This document shows positions 1-5,161 of a stretch of DNA of 6,902 bases, in pieces. The DNA is taken from contig NYTO01000134.1 of NCBI GenBank assembly GCA_002683535.1, positions 1 through 6,902 of the forward strand. The letters run 5' to 3'. The translations under genes and the position numbers were made by a program. Position 1 is the first letter of the stretch. Each line of letters begins with the position of its first letter. The notes beneath the pieces are model-generated. The model worked only from the letters and a program-made list of their open reading frames with translations. It made no database searches and was not told the DNA's origin. Source of the stretch: SAR116 cluster bacterium. Its GTDB lineage: Bacteria > Pseudomonadota > Alphaproteobacteria > Puniceispirillales > Puniceispirillaceae.

Positions 1-78
1 CAATATGGCAAGGGTCACAGCCTCACTGTCATGCATGGGTGGATGAAAAAGCTAGCGGCCAAGGTCAAAGAATCGTGA
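1..78 (+). CDS. C-terminal fragment of an unidentified protein
   Basis: Frame 1 is open from the left edge and ends in TGA at 76-78, giving 25 residues that finish in a lysine-rich tail (HGWMKKLAAKVKES). I do not recognise the family. Frame 3 is also open from the edge, to a stop at 201-203, but it would run through the GATCTTG repeats and gives a low-complexity product, so frame 1 is preferred. An inverted repeat begins right at the stop codon, which fits a gene end. The call depends on only 25 residues and stays tentative until the upstream sequence is seen. Confidence 0.3.
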   Translation, partial: QYGKGHSLTVMHGWMKKLAAKVKES

Positions 79-116
79 TCCGTGGAAACAGTCACTTGAA
101 CCACGGCCCACGGATC
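77..116 (+). terminator. Inverted repeat at the stop of the left gene
   Basis: GATCCGTGG at 77-85 pairs perfectly with CCACGGATC at 108-116 across a 22-base loop. An alternative inner partner, CCACGG at 101-106, also matches. The position, starting inside the stop codon of the left reading frame, suggests a transcript end or an mRNA-stabilising stem. No T-run follows, because the heptamer array starts at 113, so intrinsic termination is not supported. Confidence 0.25.
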
Positions 117-147
117 TTGGATCTTGGATCTTGGATCTTGGATCTTG
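113..147. repeat. Tandem heptamer array, five GATCTTG units
   Basis: Five perfect copies of GATCTTG run head to tail at 113-119, 120-126, 127-133, 134-140 and 141-147, followed by GGAAAAA. The period is seven, so copy-number changes would shift any reading frame across it. It also gives five GATC sites spaced exactly seven bases apart. It lies between the left gene end and the tRNA-like segment. Possible roles are a slippage-prone microsatellite, iteron-like protein sites or plain decay; nothing here decides between them. Confidence 0.9.
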
Positions 148-167
148 GAAAAATGGCGCCCGGGGGC

Positions 168-195
168 GGAGGTTCGACGCCTCCTACAAGCACCA
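168..195 (+). other. tRNA-like 3' end: T-arm, acceptor strand and CCA
   Basis: GGAGG (168-172) and CCTCC (180-184) form a perfect 5-bp stem around the 7-base loop TTCGACG. This gives the exact T-arm consensus GGTTCGANNCC with the G53:C61 pair. Seven bases (TACAAGC), one discriminator base (A) and CCA (193-195) follow in correct tRNA spacing. The matching 5' acceptor strand GCTTGTA, a D-arm and an anticodon arm are absent upstream, where the heptamer array lies. It is therefore not an intact tRNA. It could be the 3' remnant of a tRNA used as an attachment site, a tRNA-like end of a longer RNA, or chance. I searched by eye for a permuted tmRNA coding piece downstream (tag frame, partner acceptor strand) and found none. 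Confidence 0.35.
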
Positions 196-360
196 CCCAG
201 TGACTAAATAAATATATATCAATAGCTTAGAAAACAGCCCCTGCAGGTCAACTGTCAAAACCTTACCTGCAACCTTGCCTGAACCCTGAACCCTTGTCCG
301 AGGGCCACGGTCCCAGCACCAAGCTCCGTGACCCACGGACCTTAAGCCGTGGATCGAGGA

Positions 361-407
361 CAGCGTCTCGAGGTTCAAGCTTAGTGGCTCCCGCCTCGTG
401 GACGCTG
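361..407 (+). repeat. Strong imperfect inverted repeat (13-bp stem)
   Basis: CAGCGTC (361-367) pairs with GACGCTG (401-407). The stem continues with a U:G pair (368 with 400), a single bulged T at 399, then CGAGG (369-373) with CCTCG (394-398). The 20-base loop holds an AAGCTT site. The G:U pair is retained only if the plus strand is transcribed; on the other strand it becomes an A/C mismatch. Confidence 0.65.
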
Positions 408-466
408 ACCGGGGTTGCTGGGGCTGATTGCTAGATCTGGATCGATTTGGGTCAAGGGGTGCGGCG

Positions 467-496
467 TAGGTTCGGGGTGGTCGTGCCTCGGACCTA
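467..496 (+). repeat. 12-bp stem with three G:U pairs and 6-base loop
   Basis: TAGGTTCGGGGT (467-478) pairs with GCCTCGGACCTA (485-496) around a 6-base loop (479-484). Nine pairs are Watson-Crick and three are G:U on the plus strand (472 with 491, 475 with 488, 478 with 485). As DNA, or as minus-strand RNA, the helix would be interrupted at these three points. The pattern therefore points to a plus-strand RNA hairpin rather than a protein-binding palindrome. Confidence 0.6.
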
Positions 497-506
497 GGGC
501 GGGTGA

Positions 507-532
507 TGGAAAGGTGGAAACAGTGGGAAACG
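507..532 (+). promoter_or_regulatory. Three TGG(A/G)AA direct repeats
   Basis: TGGAAAGG, TGGAAACAG and TGGGAAACG start at 507, 515 and 524, a spacing of 8 then 9 bases. The array resembles the direct TGGG-type repeats bound by MraZ upstream of division and cell-wall clusters, but no mraZ or division gene is visible here and the first two units are TGGA rather than TGGG. The 11-mer GTGGAAACAGT inside it (514-524) also occurs exactly at 82-92. Possible operator or RNA segment; function unknown. Confidence 0.2.
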
Positions 533-541
533 ATTTTTGTT

Positions 542-567
542 AGGGTTTGGCCAATACTCCAAACCCT
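542..567. repeat. Perfect 9-bp inverted repeat
   Basis: AGGGTTTGG (542-550) and CCAAACCCT (559-567) are perfectly complementary, with an 8-base loop. The T-rich run (535-541) lies on the 5' side on the plus strand, and on the minus strand the bases that follow are A-rich, so it is not an intrinsic terminator in either direction. It could be an operator palindrome or another helix of the candidate RNA. Confidence 0.6.
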
Positions 568-613
568 GCAAGAGAAACCAGAAATAAGCATCACAATAAA
601 GATACCTAGGCCC

Positions 614-645
614 ATCAGAGCCCACCGTTGTATTCTGATTTTTTT
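614..645 (+). terminator. Weak intrinsic terminator, plus strand
   Basis: ATCAGA (614-619) pairs with TCTGAT (634-639), plus a G:U pair (620 with 633), followed directly by seven T (639-645). The stem is AT-rich and the loop is 12 bases, so it would be a weak terminator. It points rightward and would end a transcript from the spacer before it ran antisense into the LysR gene. Read leftward it has no T-run, so it does not serve as an intrinsic terminator for LysR. Confidence 0.35.
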
Positions 646-696
646 GAAATATTGCCGCCAATAGTCAACTGCGTTCGAAGGATATTAAGGTTGCTG

Positions 697-1566
697 TCAT
701 TTCCCCTGTGTTGTTATCCAAACCTTGAACAATTCGGTTGCAGGTGACGCGGTAGGCTTTGCTGGCTGCACGATACAATAGGCGAAGTTGGAAATGGCAA
801 TGTCTGACAGCCACACAAGCCGCCCGCTTTCTATCTCTGGCTCCGCTAACTCGTCTTGCATGCCCAATCCATTTCCGGCGATGATCGCCTGAAGGCGGGT
901 GTTGGCGTCCGGCAACGCAAGTGCGTTCTTTTTCGGCGCAAATGTCAGTCCCGCTAGAGCATGCCAGTCGCGCCAGGCGGCCATACCGGAGGCATCCGGC
1001 AGGAGCGGGATTTCCTGAATAGCGTTTTCAATACCAAGCGCTTCAACACGGGCAGCGGTGTCTGGGCTAGCCAACGGCCGGGTGTTGGAGTTGAGAAGAA
1101 TTTCAACTTCCATGTCTTCGACCGAGGGGTCGCACCAGAAGATCGATAGATCGAGGGCGTGGTTTTGCAGATCGGTCTTGGTGTTGATCGGCTCAACCTT
1201 CAGCGAAATATCAGGGTTAGCGCGGGAAAAGCTGGATAGTCGCGGGCTGAGCCACTGGGAGATAAGCCAGCTATGGGCGCCTACGCAAAGTGGTTGTTCA
1301 GAGGGTGCCTTGATCTCACGTATCACCGTTTCAATCCGCCCCAAGTGGTGCTTTGCCGCACCGCGCAGTTGTTCGCCTTCCGCTGTCAGGTAAATATGTG
1401 TGTGACGTCGTTCGAAGAGGCGCAGGCCCAATTGGTCCTCAAGCTTCGCGATCTGATAACTCACCGCACTCTTGGACATGTTCAAGGCTTCGCCCGCCGC
1501 TGTGAAGCTCATTAGCTCGGAAACGGTACGGAAGACGTTGAGGCTGTCAAAAGAACGAAATCGCAT
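697..1566 (-). CDS. LysR-family transcriptional regulator, GcvA-like
   Basis: This 289-residue protein has the size and layout of a LysR-type regulator. An N-terminal winged helix-turn-helix (about residues 6-65) carries the typical run SFTAAGEALNMSKSAVSYQI and then LFERR. A linker helix and a periplasmic-binding-protein-like effector domain (about 92-285) follow. The effector domain contains DLQNHALDLSIFW and a W-x-x-W-H-x-L-A-G-L segment (198-207) that is common in the GcvA subgroup. It is divergent from the acyl-CoA dehydrogenase operon, the usual arrangement for a LysR regulator and its target, so it probably activates that operon in response to a pathway metabolite. The start at 1566 sits close before the HTH, as is normal; no good Shine-Dalgarno precedes it. 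The GcvA resemblance concerns the regulator subgroup and does not prove a glycine ligand. Confidence 0.93.
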   Translation of the reverse strand: MRFRSFDSLNVFRTVSELMSFTAAGEALNMSKSAVSYQIAKLEDQLGLRLFERRHTHIYLTAEGEQLRGAAKHHLGRIETVIREIKAPSEQPLCVGAHSWLISQWLSPRLSSFSRANPDISLKVEPINTKTDLQNHALDLSIFWCDPSVEDMEVEILLNSNTRPLASPDTAARVEALGIENAIQEIPLLPDASGMAAWRDWHALAGLTFAPKKNALALPDANTRLQAIIAGNGLGMQDELAEPEIESGRLVWLSDIAISNFAYCIVQPAKPTASPATELFKVWITTQGK

Positions 1567-1571
1567 AATTC

Positions 1572-1590
1572 TGTTTAATTGAGTTGAACA
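1572..1590. promoter_or_regulatory. LysR-type operator in the divergent promoter
   Basis: TGTTTAA (1572-1578) and TTGAACA (1584-1590) form a 7-bp inverted repeat with one mismatch and a 5-base spacer. It contains the T-N11-A core expected for LysR regulators (T1575 to A1587). It lies only 5 bases upstream of the regulator's start codon and about 70 bases before the dehydrogenase start. Binding here would fit autorepression together with activation of the rightward operon from a second, weaker site nearer its promoter. A leftward -35/-10 pair (TTGATC, 17 bases, TAAACA) may overlap the box, which would put the LysR transcript start at or next to its ATG. Confidence 0.45.
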
Positions 1591-1646
1591 CAGAGATCAA
1601 GAAATTGGGTTTGCCGCAGGATGGTTTGGGCATCTAGTCTCACTGC

Positions 1647-1654
1647 AGGGAGAG
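1647..1654 (+). promoter_or_regulatory. Ribosome binding site fixing the dehydrogenase start at 1660
   Basis: AGGGAGAG ends 5 bases before ATG 1660. The open frame extends upstream to ATG 1621, but that codon has no comparable site and would add 13 residues unlike the AidB family N-terminus. The start at 1660 is therefore preferred. Confidence 0.75.
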
Positions 1655-1659
1655 ACATC

Positions 1660-3309
1660 ATGACACCACGCGATCCGATTACGCATTTGCCGACCCATGA
1701 GGTCTTCAACATGCCACCACACATGGGCGATCAGGACCTGTGGGGGGATGACCGCGCTTTGCGCCATTGGACATTGCAACAGGGTGGCGCAGGTCACACG
1801 GATCATCTGGCAGATGTGGGGCGGCTCACGGGGCTGGACAATACTTTTGAGCTGGCAAATCAGGCCAATCGGCATGGGCCAGAACTGCAGGCATATGACC
1901 GCCATGGCATGCGTATCAATGCGGTTGAATTTCATCCGGCCTATCACGACCTCATGGATCTGGCGGTTTCAAACAAGGTCCACAATTTCGCTTGGCACAA
2001 CGAAGGCAATGCAGGGCATCTGGGCCAGTCGGTTCTAACCTATATGTTCAGCCAGCCCGAAGGCGGTGTGATGTGCCCGATGGCAATGACGTATTCGGTT
2101 GTGCCCTCCCTGCGCATGGCCCCCGCGATTGCGGATGAATGGGTACCACGGATCCTTTCGACTAGGTATGATCGACGAGACATTCCCGTGACTGAAAAGA
2201 CCGGTGCAACGATCGGCATGTTCATGACCGAGAAGCAGGGCGGATCGGATGTGCGCGCCAATACGACAATGGCCCGGCCTGACGGAGAGGGCTACCTGTT
2301 GACCGGGCACAAGTTCTTCTGTTCGGCCCCGATGTGCGATGCATTTCTGGTTTTGGCCAACACCGAAGGCATGGGCATTTCCTGTTTCCTCGTCCCGCGC
2401 TGGCGGCCCGATGGGTCGCGTAACAATCTGTTCATTCAGCGGATGAAAGACAAACTAGGCAACAAATCCAACGCCTCGACCGAGATGGAATTCCATGACA
2501 CCTGGGGTGTCATGGTGGGCGACGAAGGCCGCGGCATACGCACGATCATCGAGATGGTGACGGGCAACCGGCTTTATTGCGCCATGTCGTCAGCAGGGAT
2601 CATGCGGCAGGCGCTGGTTCAGGCGCTGCATCACACAACGCATCGCTCAGCCTTTCAAAAGCGGCTGATCCAGCAGCCCCTGATGCAAAACGTTCTGGCT
2701 GATATGGCAATAGAGGTTGAGGCAGCGCTTGCGCTTGGTCTCCGGGTCGCACAGGCGATGGATAGCATGGATGACCCACCAGAAGCAGCGCTGGCCCGCA
2801 TTGGCACGGCGGTAGCGAAATACTGGAACACCAAGCGTTGCCCAAGCTTGGTGGTCGAAGCGCTCGAATGCCACGGCGGTCCGGGCTATGTCGAGGAAAG
2901 CATCATGCCCCGGCTCTATCGTGAAGCGCCGCTAAACTCAATCTGGGAAGGGTCCGGCAATGTCATGGGGCTGGACGTGCTGCGAGCGATTGGGCGCGAG
3001 CCCGAGGCCATTCTGGCGTTCATGGCCGAGGTTGAACAGGCGCGTGGCAATCACCCCAATCTGGATCGCGCCATCGATGATCTGCGCGATGAACTGGCCA
3101 ATTCTGACGGGATTGAAGGGCGTATGCGCATGATCACCGAGATGATGGCACTGACGCTTCAGGGGGCTTTGCTGACCTCTCAGGGCAACAGCGCCGTTGC
3201 CGATGCCTTCTGTGCCTCTCGCCTCGCCCCACGCTATCGCGGCGCATTCGGGACCCTGCCCAAGGGGCTTGACCTCGACACAATCCTCAGTCGCGCACTG
3301 CCCGCATAG
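1660..3309 (+). CDS. Acyl-CoA dehydrogenase, AidB family
   Basis: This 549-residue flavoprotein matches the AidB branch of acyl-CoA dehydrogenases in length (E. coli AidB is about 540) and along its whole course. Visible features are THEVFNMPP near the N-terminus, FHPAYHDLM (91-99) and SNKVHNFAW (104-112). The FAD/substrate-domain signature MTEKQGGSDV is at 189-198, KDKLGNKSNAS at 263-273 and LYREAPLNSIWEGSGN at 419-434. E430 in WEGSGN occupies the usual catalytic-base position of the superfamily. The AidB-type C-terminal extension (about 445-549) is present. Family members oxidise acyl-CoA thioesters (E. coli AidB has weak isovaleryl-CoA activity and a role in the alkylation response). As first gene of an operon with a CoA ligase, a catabolic acyl-CoA oxidation role is more likely here than DNA repair. 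A good Shine-Dalgarno supports the start. The substrate is unknown. Confidence 0.93.
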   Translation: MTPRDPITHLPTHEVFNMPPHMGDQDLWGDDRALRHWTLQQGGAGHTDHLADVGRLTGLDNTFELANQANRHGPELQAYDRHGMRINAVEFHPAYHDLMDLAVSNKVHNFAWHNEGNAGHLGQSVLTYMFSQPEGGVMCPMAMTYSVVPSLRMAPAIADEWVPRILSTRYDRRDIPVTEKTGATIGMFMTEKQGGSDVRANTTMARPDGEGYLLTGHKFFCSAPMCDAFLVLANTEGMGISCFLVPRWRPDGSRNNLFIQRMKDKLGNKSNASTEMEFHDTWGVMVGDEGRGIRTIIEMVTGNRLYCAMSSAGIMRQALVQALHHTTHRSAFQKRLIQQPLMQNVLADMAIEVEAALALGLRVAQAMDSMDDPPEAALARIGTAVAKYWNTKRCPSLVVEALECHGGPGYVEESIMPRLYREAPLNSIWEGSGNVMGLDVLRAIGREPEAILAFMAEVEQARGNHPNLDRAIDDLRDELANSDGIEGRMRMITEMMALTLQGALLTSQGNSAVADAFCASRLAPRYRGAFGTLPKGLDLDTILSRALPA

Positions 3310-3350
3310 TTGCTGAATATCATGCGACGAGAAGAGATAAGGAGATAGAA

Positions 3351-3965
3351 ATGAAAGTAATAGTGTTTGGTGCCACAGGTAAGACCGGCGAACATTGCTG
3401 GCGCAAGGCGGTGGCAGCAAACCACGACGTTACGGTTTTCGGTCGCTCGGTCGAGCGTCGCTATGCGCAGGAAAGTGTCCATAAATCCCAAGGCGACGTG
3501 CTGGACGCTCAGGCTGTTTCTAAAGCGGTGGCCGGACAGGACGCTGTCTTGGTCTGTCTTGGTCCGGTCGGGCTGAAAGATCGTGTAACTTTGTCCACGG
3601 GCGCTGCAAATATTCGCGACGTGATGCTGGAACATGGGGTCAAACGCGTGGTCTTTGTGTCAGCGGCAGGTGTCGGCGACAGTTGGACGCGGATACCTTG
3701 GTATTCGAAGATCCTTTTCAGCACGATGCTGAAAACCATTCTGGCGGAACATGCGCGCGAAGAGGAGATCTTTGCCGATGATAGGCTGGATTGGATCGCC
3801 GTGCGCGCTGCTGTCTTGTCCGAAAAACCGGGCACCGGCCGGGTTCTGGCGTCCAACACGGCTACCACCAAAACCATTCCACGCGAGGACTTGGCTGGCT
3901 TTCTGGTCGACCAGCTTGGCTCGAATAACCACCTGAAACAGGCAATCTGCGTCACCTCTGGCTGA
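3351..3965 (+). CDS. NmrA/BVR-B-like NAD(P)-binding oxidoreductase (atypical SDR)
   Basis: This 204-residue protein starts directly with a Rossmann strand (MKVIVFGATGKTG). The glycine-rich GATGKTG at 7-13 is typical of atypical short-chain dehydrogenases of the NmrA/biliverdin-reductase-B group. R32 after the second strand (FGRS) favours NADP(H). DVL (49-51), VCLGP (68-72) and VVFVSAAGVGD (100-110) follow the order expected for this fold. The classical YxxxK catalytic pair is not in a standard place, as is usual for this group, so it may be a flavin or small-molecule reductase or a redox sensor. It begins 41 bases after the dehydrogenase stop behind a textbook TAAGGAG (3338-3344), so it is co-transcribed. 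Its step in the pathway is unclear: flavin or quinone reduction, or reduction of a carbonyl intermediate, are possible. Confidence 0.85.
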   Translation: MKVIVFGATGKTGEHCWRKAVAANHDVTVFGRSVERRYAQESVHKSQGDVLDAQAVSKAVAGQDAVLVCLGPVGLKDRVTLSTGAANIRDVMLEHGVKRVVFVSAAGVGDSWTRIPWYSKILFSTMLKTILAEHAREEEIFADDRLDWIAVRAAVLSEKPGTGRVLASNTATTKTIPREDLAGFLVDQLGSNNHLKQAICVTSG

Positions 3966-4006
3966 GGCACTTTTGCCCGGCTGGCCCACTAACACCAACA
4001 ACAAAC

Positions 4007-4010
4007 GGAG
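4007..4010 (+). promoter_or_regulatory. Ribosome binding site choosing start 4019 over 4013
   Basis: GGAG at 4007-4010 is only 2 bases from ATG 4013 but 8 bases from the in-frame ATG 4019. The latter is normal spacing, so initiation at 4019 is more likely; the difference is two residues (Met-Asp). Confidence 0.55.
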
Positions 4011-4018
4011 CCATGGAT

Positions 4019-5161
4019 ATGGCCGGAATGGTTCTTCCCATCATCTCAAGCGCTACGCGTTCTCCCTGGTTCAAGGCGACGCGGGATCTGACCACTGCGT
4101 ACGGCGATCACGAAGGGCGGCTGACCCCTGTGATTTTTGATCGGCCCGTCGCAGATGAATATCGCGTGCTGCGCACCCGCGCGGGTATCTTTGATGTGCC
4201 CGAACGCCCGTTGGAAATTCGGGGGCCGGATGCGGCGGCGTTCCTAGACTATGTGTTCACGCGGCCTGTCAGCACTATGGCCGTCGATCGCGGTCGTTAT
4301 GGGCTGATGTGCCACGATGGAGGCGGCATTGCCTGTGATGGTGTGGTGTTCCGGCTGGCTAAAGACTGGTTCTGGTATGTCCATGCGGACCGTGACGTGT
4401 TCACATGGCTTCAGGCTCTGAAATCCGGCTACGATGTGGATATCCGCGATCCACAGGCCTGGGCGATCCAGATCCAGGGGCCGACCAGCCTTGAGATACT
4501 GGACGCCTGCGTCGATGGCGGGGCCCCAGAAGATTTCAAATACTACCATTCGCGTCAGGTCACCATGGGCGGTCAGCCGGTCCTGATCAGCCGTACGGGA
4601 TGGACCGCCGAACTAGGCTTTGAAGTTTATAACATGGAGCCACATGTCGATGGTATGGCGCTTTGGTCTCACCTGATAACGGCAGGCCGGCCGTATGGCA
4701 TGGAGGTCCTGTCAACCTATGCCATGAACCCGCGCCGGATCGAGGCGGGGATCATGAATTACGGCACCGACATGGGGTGGGACACAACGCCGTTTGATTT
4801 GGGTCTAGGGGGGTTTGTAGATTTCGATCATGATTTCGTCGGTCGAGACGCTTTGCAGACCGCCCAACGGAGTCCTCGGTTCACTGGTTTCACGACTGAG
4901 GCGAGGGACATCAAATGGGGATCGCCTGTCCTGGCAAGCGGCAAAGCGGTTGGTTGTGTAAAGGCGTTCGAGCTGTCGCCAACCCTGGGCATGGGGGTCG
5001 GCTATGTCCTCTTCGACACGCCCGATGCCATGGCGGCCAACGCCTATACAGTGAAGGGCCGAGACGGGAATGAGCATCCGCTGACCTTGCATGCGTTACC
5101 GTTCTTTGACCCTGACAAATGCATCCCCCGGAGCCTTGAGGTCATGGAATTTACAGGATGA
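4019..5161 (+). CDS. GcvT/DmdA-like tetrahydrofolate-dependent methyl/aminomethyltransferase
   Basis: The 380-residue product (382 if ATG 4013 is used) belongs to the GcvT fold that moves one-carbon groups to tetrahydrofolate. Numbered from 4019, it shows LEIRGPDAAAFLD (65-77), GGIACDGVVFRL (102-113) with D107 at the catalytic-aspartate position of GcvT, IQGP (152-155) and RTGWTAELGFEVY (192-204), whose E198 and E202 lie in the folate-binding region. RRIEAGIMNYGTDM (239-252) and FVGRDAL (273-279) follow. Length and layout are nearest to DMSP demethylase DmdA and GcvT; LigM-type O-demethylases are longer (about 470). It lacks the Ser-Lys-Gln-Gly-Gly that follows the conserved Gly-Trp in DmdA, keeping a GcvT-like Thr-Ala-Glu-Leu-Gly, so true DmdA activity is unlikely. 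No gcvH or gcvP is adjacent, which argues against a glycine-cleavage T protein. An O-, N- or S-demethylase of a small carboxylate is my best inference. Confidence 0.85.
   Translation: MAGMVLPIISSATRSPWFKATRDLTTAYGDHEGRLTPVIFDRPVADEYRVLRTRAGIFDVPERPLEIRGPDAAAFLDYVFTRPVSTMAVDRGRYGLMCHDGGGIACDGVVFRLAKDWFWYVHADRDVFTWLQALKSGYDVDIRDPQAWAIQIQGPTSLEILDACVDGGAPEDFKYYHSRQVTMGGQPVLISRTGWTAELGFEVYNMEPHVDGMALWSHLITAGRPYGMEVLSTYAMNPRRIEAGIMNYGTDMGWDTTPFDLGLGGFVDFDHDFVGRDALQTAQRSPRFTGFTTEARDIKWGSPVLASGKAVGCVKAFELSPTLGMGVGYVLFDTPDAMAANAYTVKGRDGNEHPLTLHALPFFDPDKCIPRSLEVMEFTG

Larger units (their letters stand above)
235..645 (+). ncRNA. Candidate structured non-coding RNA
   Basis: On the plus strand this block folds into a plausible series of helices. 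CAGCCCC (235-241) can pair long-range with GGGGCTG (420-426). Inside it are a 7-bp hairpin (242-248 with 265-271), CACGG/CCGTG (306-310 with 326-330), CCACGG/CCGTGG (333-338 with 347-352) and a 13-bp stem at 361-407. Outside it are a 12-bp stem at 467-496, a 9-bp stem at 542-567 and a stem plus T-run at 614-645. G:U pairs in the 361-407, 467-496 and 614-639 stems favour plus-strand RNA. No known RNA family was recognised: the RNase P core motifs and a tmRNA tag are absent. The 5-7 bp helices could arise by chance; the 12-13 bp local stems are harder to dismiss. The ends are guesses. Confidence 0.3.
79..696. other. Long gene-free spacer rich in repeats and stems
   Basis: About 620 bases lie between the left coding remnant and the stop of the LysR gene. 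The only long open frame is on the minus strand (184-615, 143 codons). It begins hydrophobic but continues as low-complexity Arg/Pro/Ser sequence across strong inverted repeats, so I do not call it a gene. The stretch contains a heptamer tandem array, a tRNA-like 3' end, an AT-rich patch (205-219), tandem GAACCCT (281-294), six CCACGG/CCGTGG hexamers, several long stems and a T-run. The content resembles a structured RNA region or an element boundary rather than decayed coding DNA. Confidence 0.6.

Noticed and set aside
542..567. Intrinsic terminator for the LysR gene or the spacer
   Set aside because: The 9-bp stem is perfect, but no T-run follows it in either direction.
184..615. Minus-strand open frame of 143 codons with a hydrophobic N-terminus
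   Set aside because: It crosses several strong inverted repeats, becomes low-complexity Arg/Ser/Pro sequence, matches no family I recognise, and has no clear ribosome site. It looks like a chance frame in GC-rich structured DNA.
235..645. RNase P RNA or tmRNA gene
   Set aside because: No GAGGAAAGTCCGG-type core of RNase P RNA was found. There is no ANDN-type tag frame or 5' acceptor strand for a standard or permuted tmRNA on either strand, and the tRNA-like 3' end lacks the G3:U70 signature.
1058..1515. Plus-strand open frames inside the LysR gene (1058-1393 and 1273-1515)
   Set aside because: They are antisense shadows of a full-length, well-matched LysR protein and show no family features.
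1621..1659. Upstream ATG at 1621 as start of the acyl-CoA dehydrogenase
   Set aside because: ATG 1660 has a strong AGGGAGAG at ideal spacing, and the extra 13 residues do not resemble the family N-terminus.
4019..5161. Calling the transferase dmdA or gcvT
   Set aside because: It lacks the DmdA Ser-Lys-Gln-Gly-Gly segment after the conserved Gly-Trp, and no gcvH or gcvP is adjacent. A family-level name is as far as the sequence allows.
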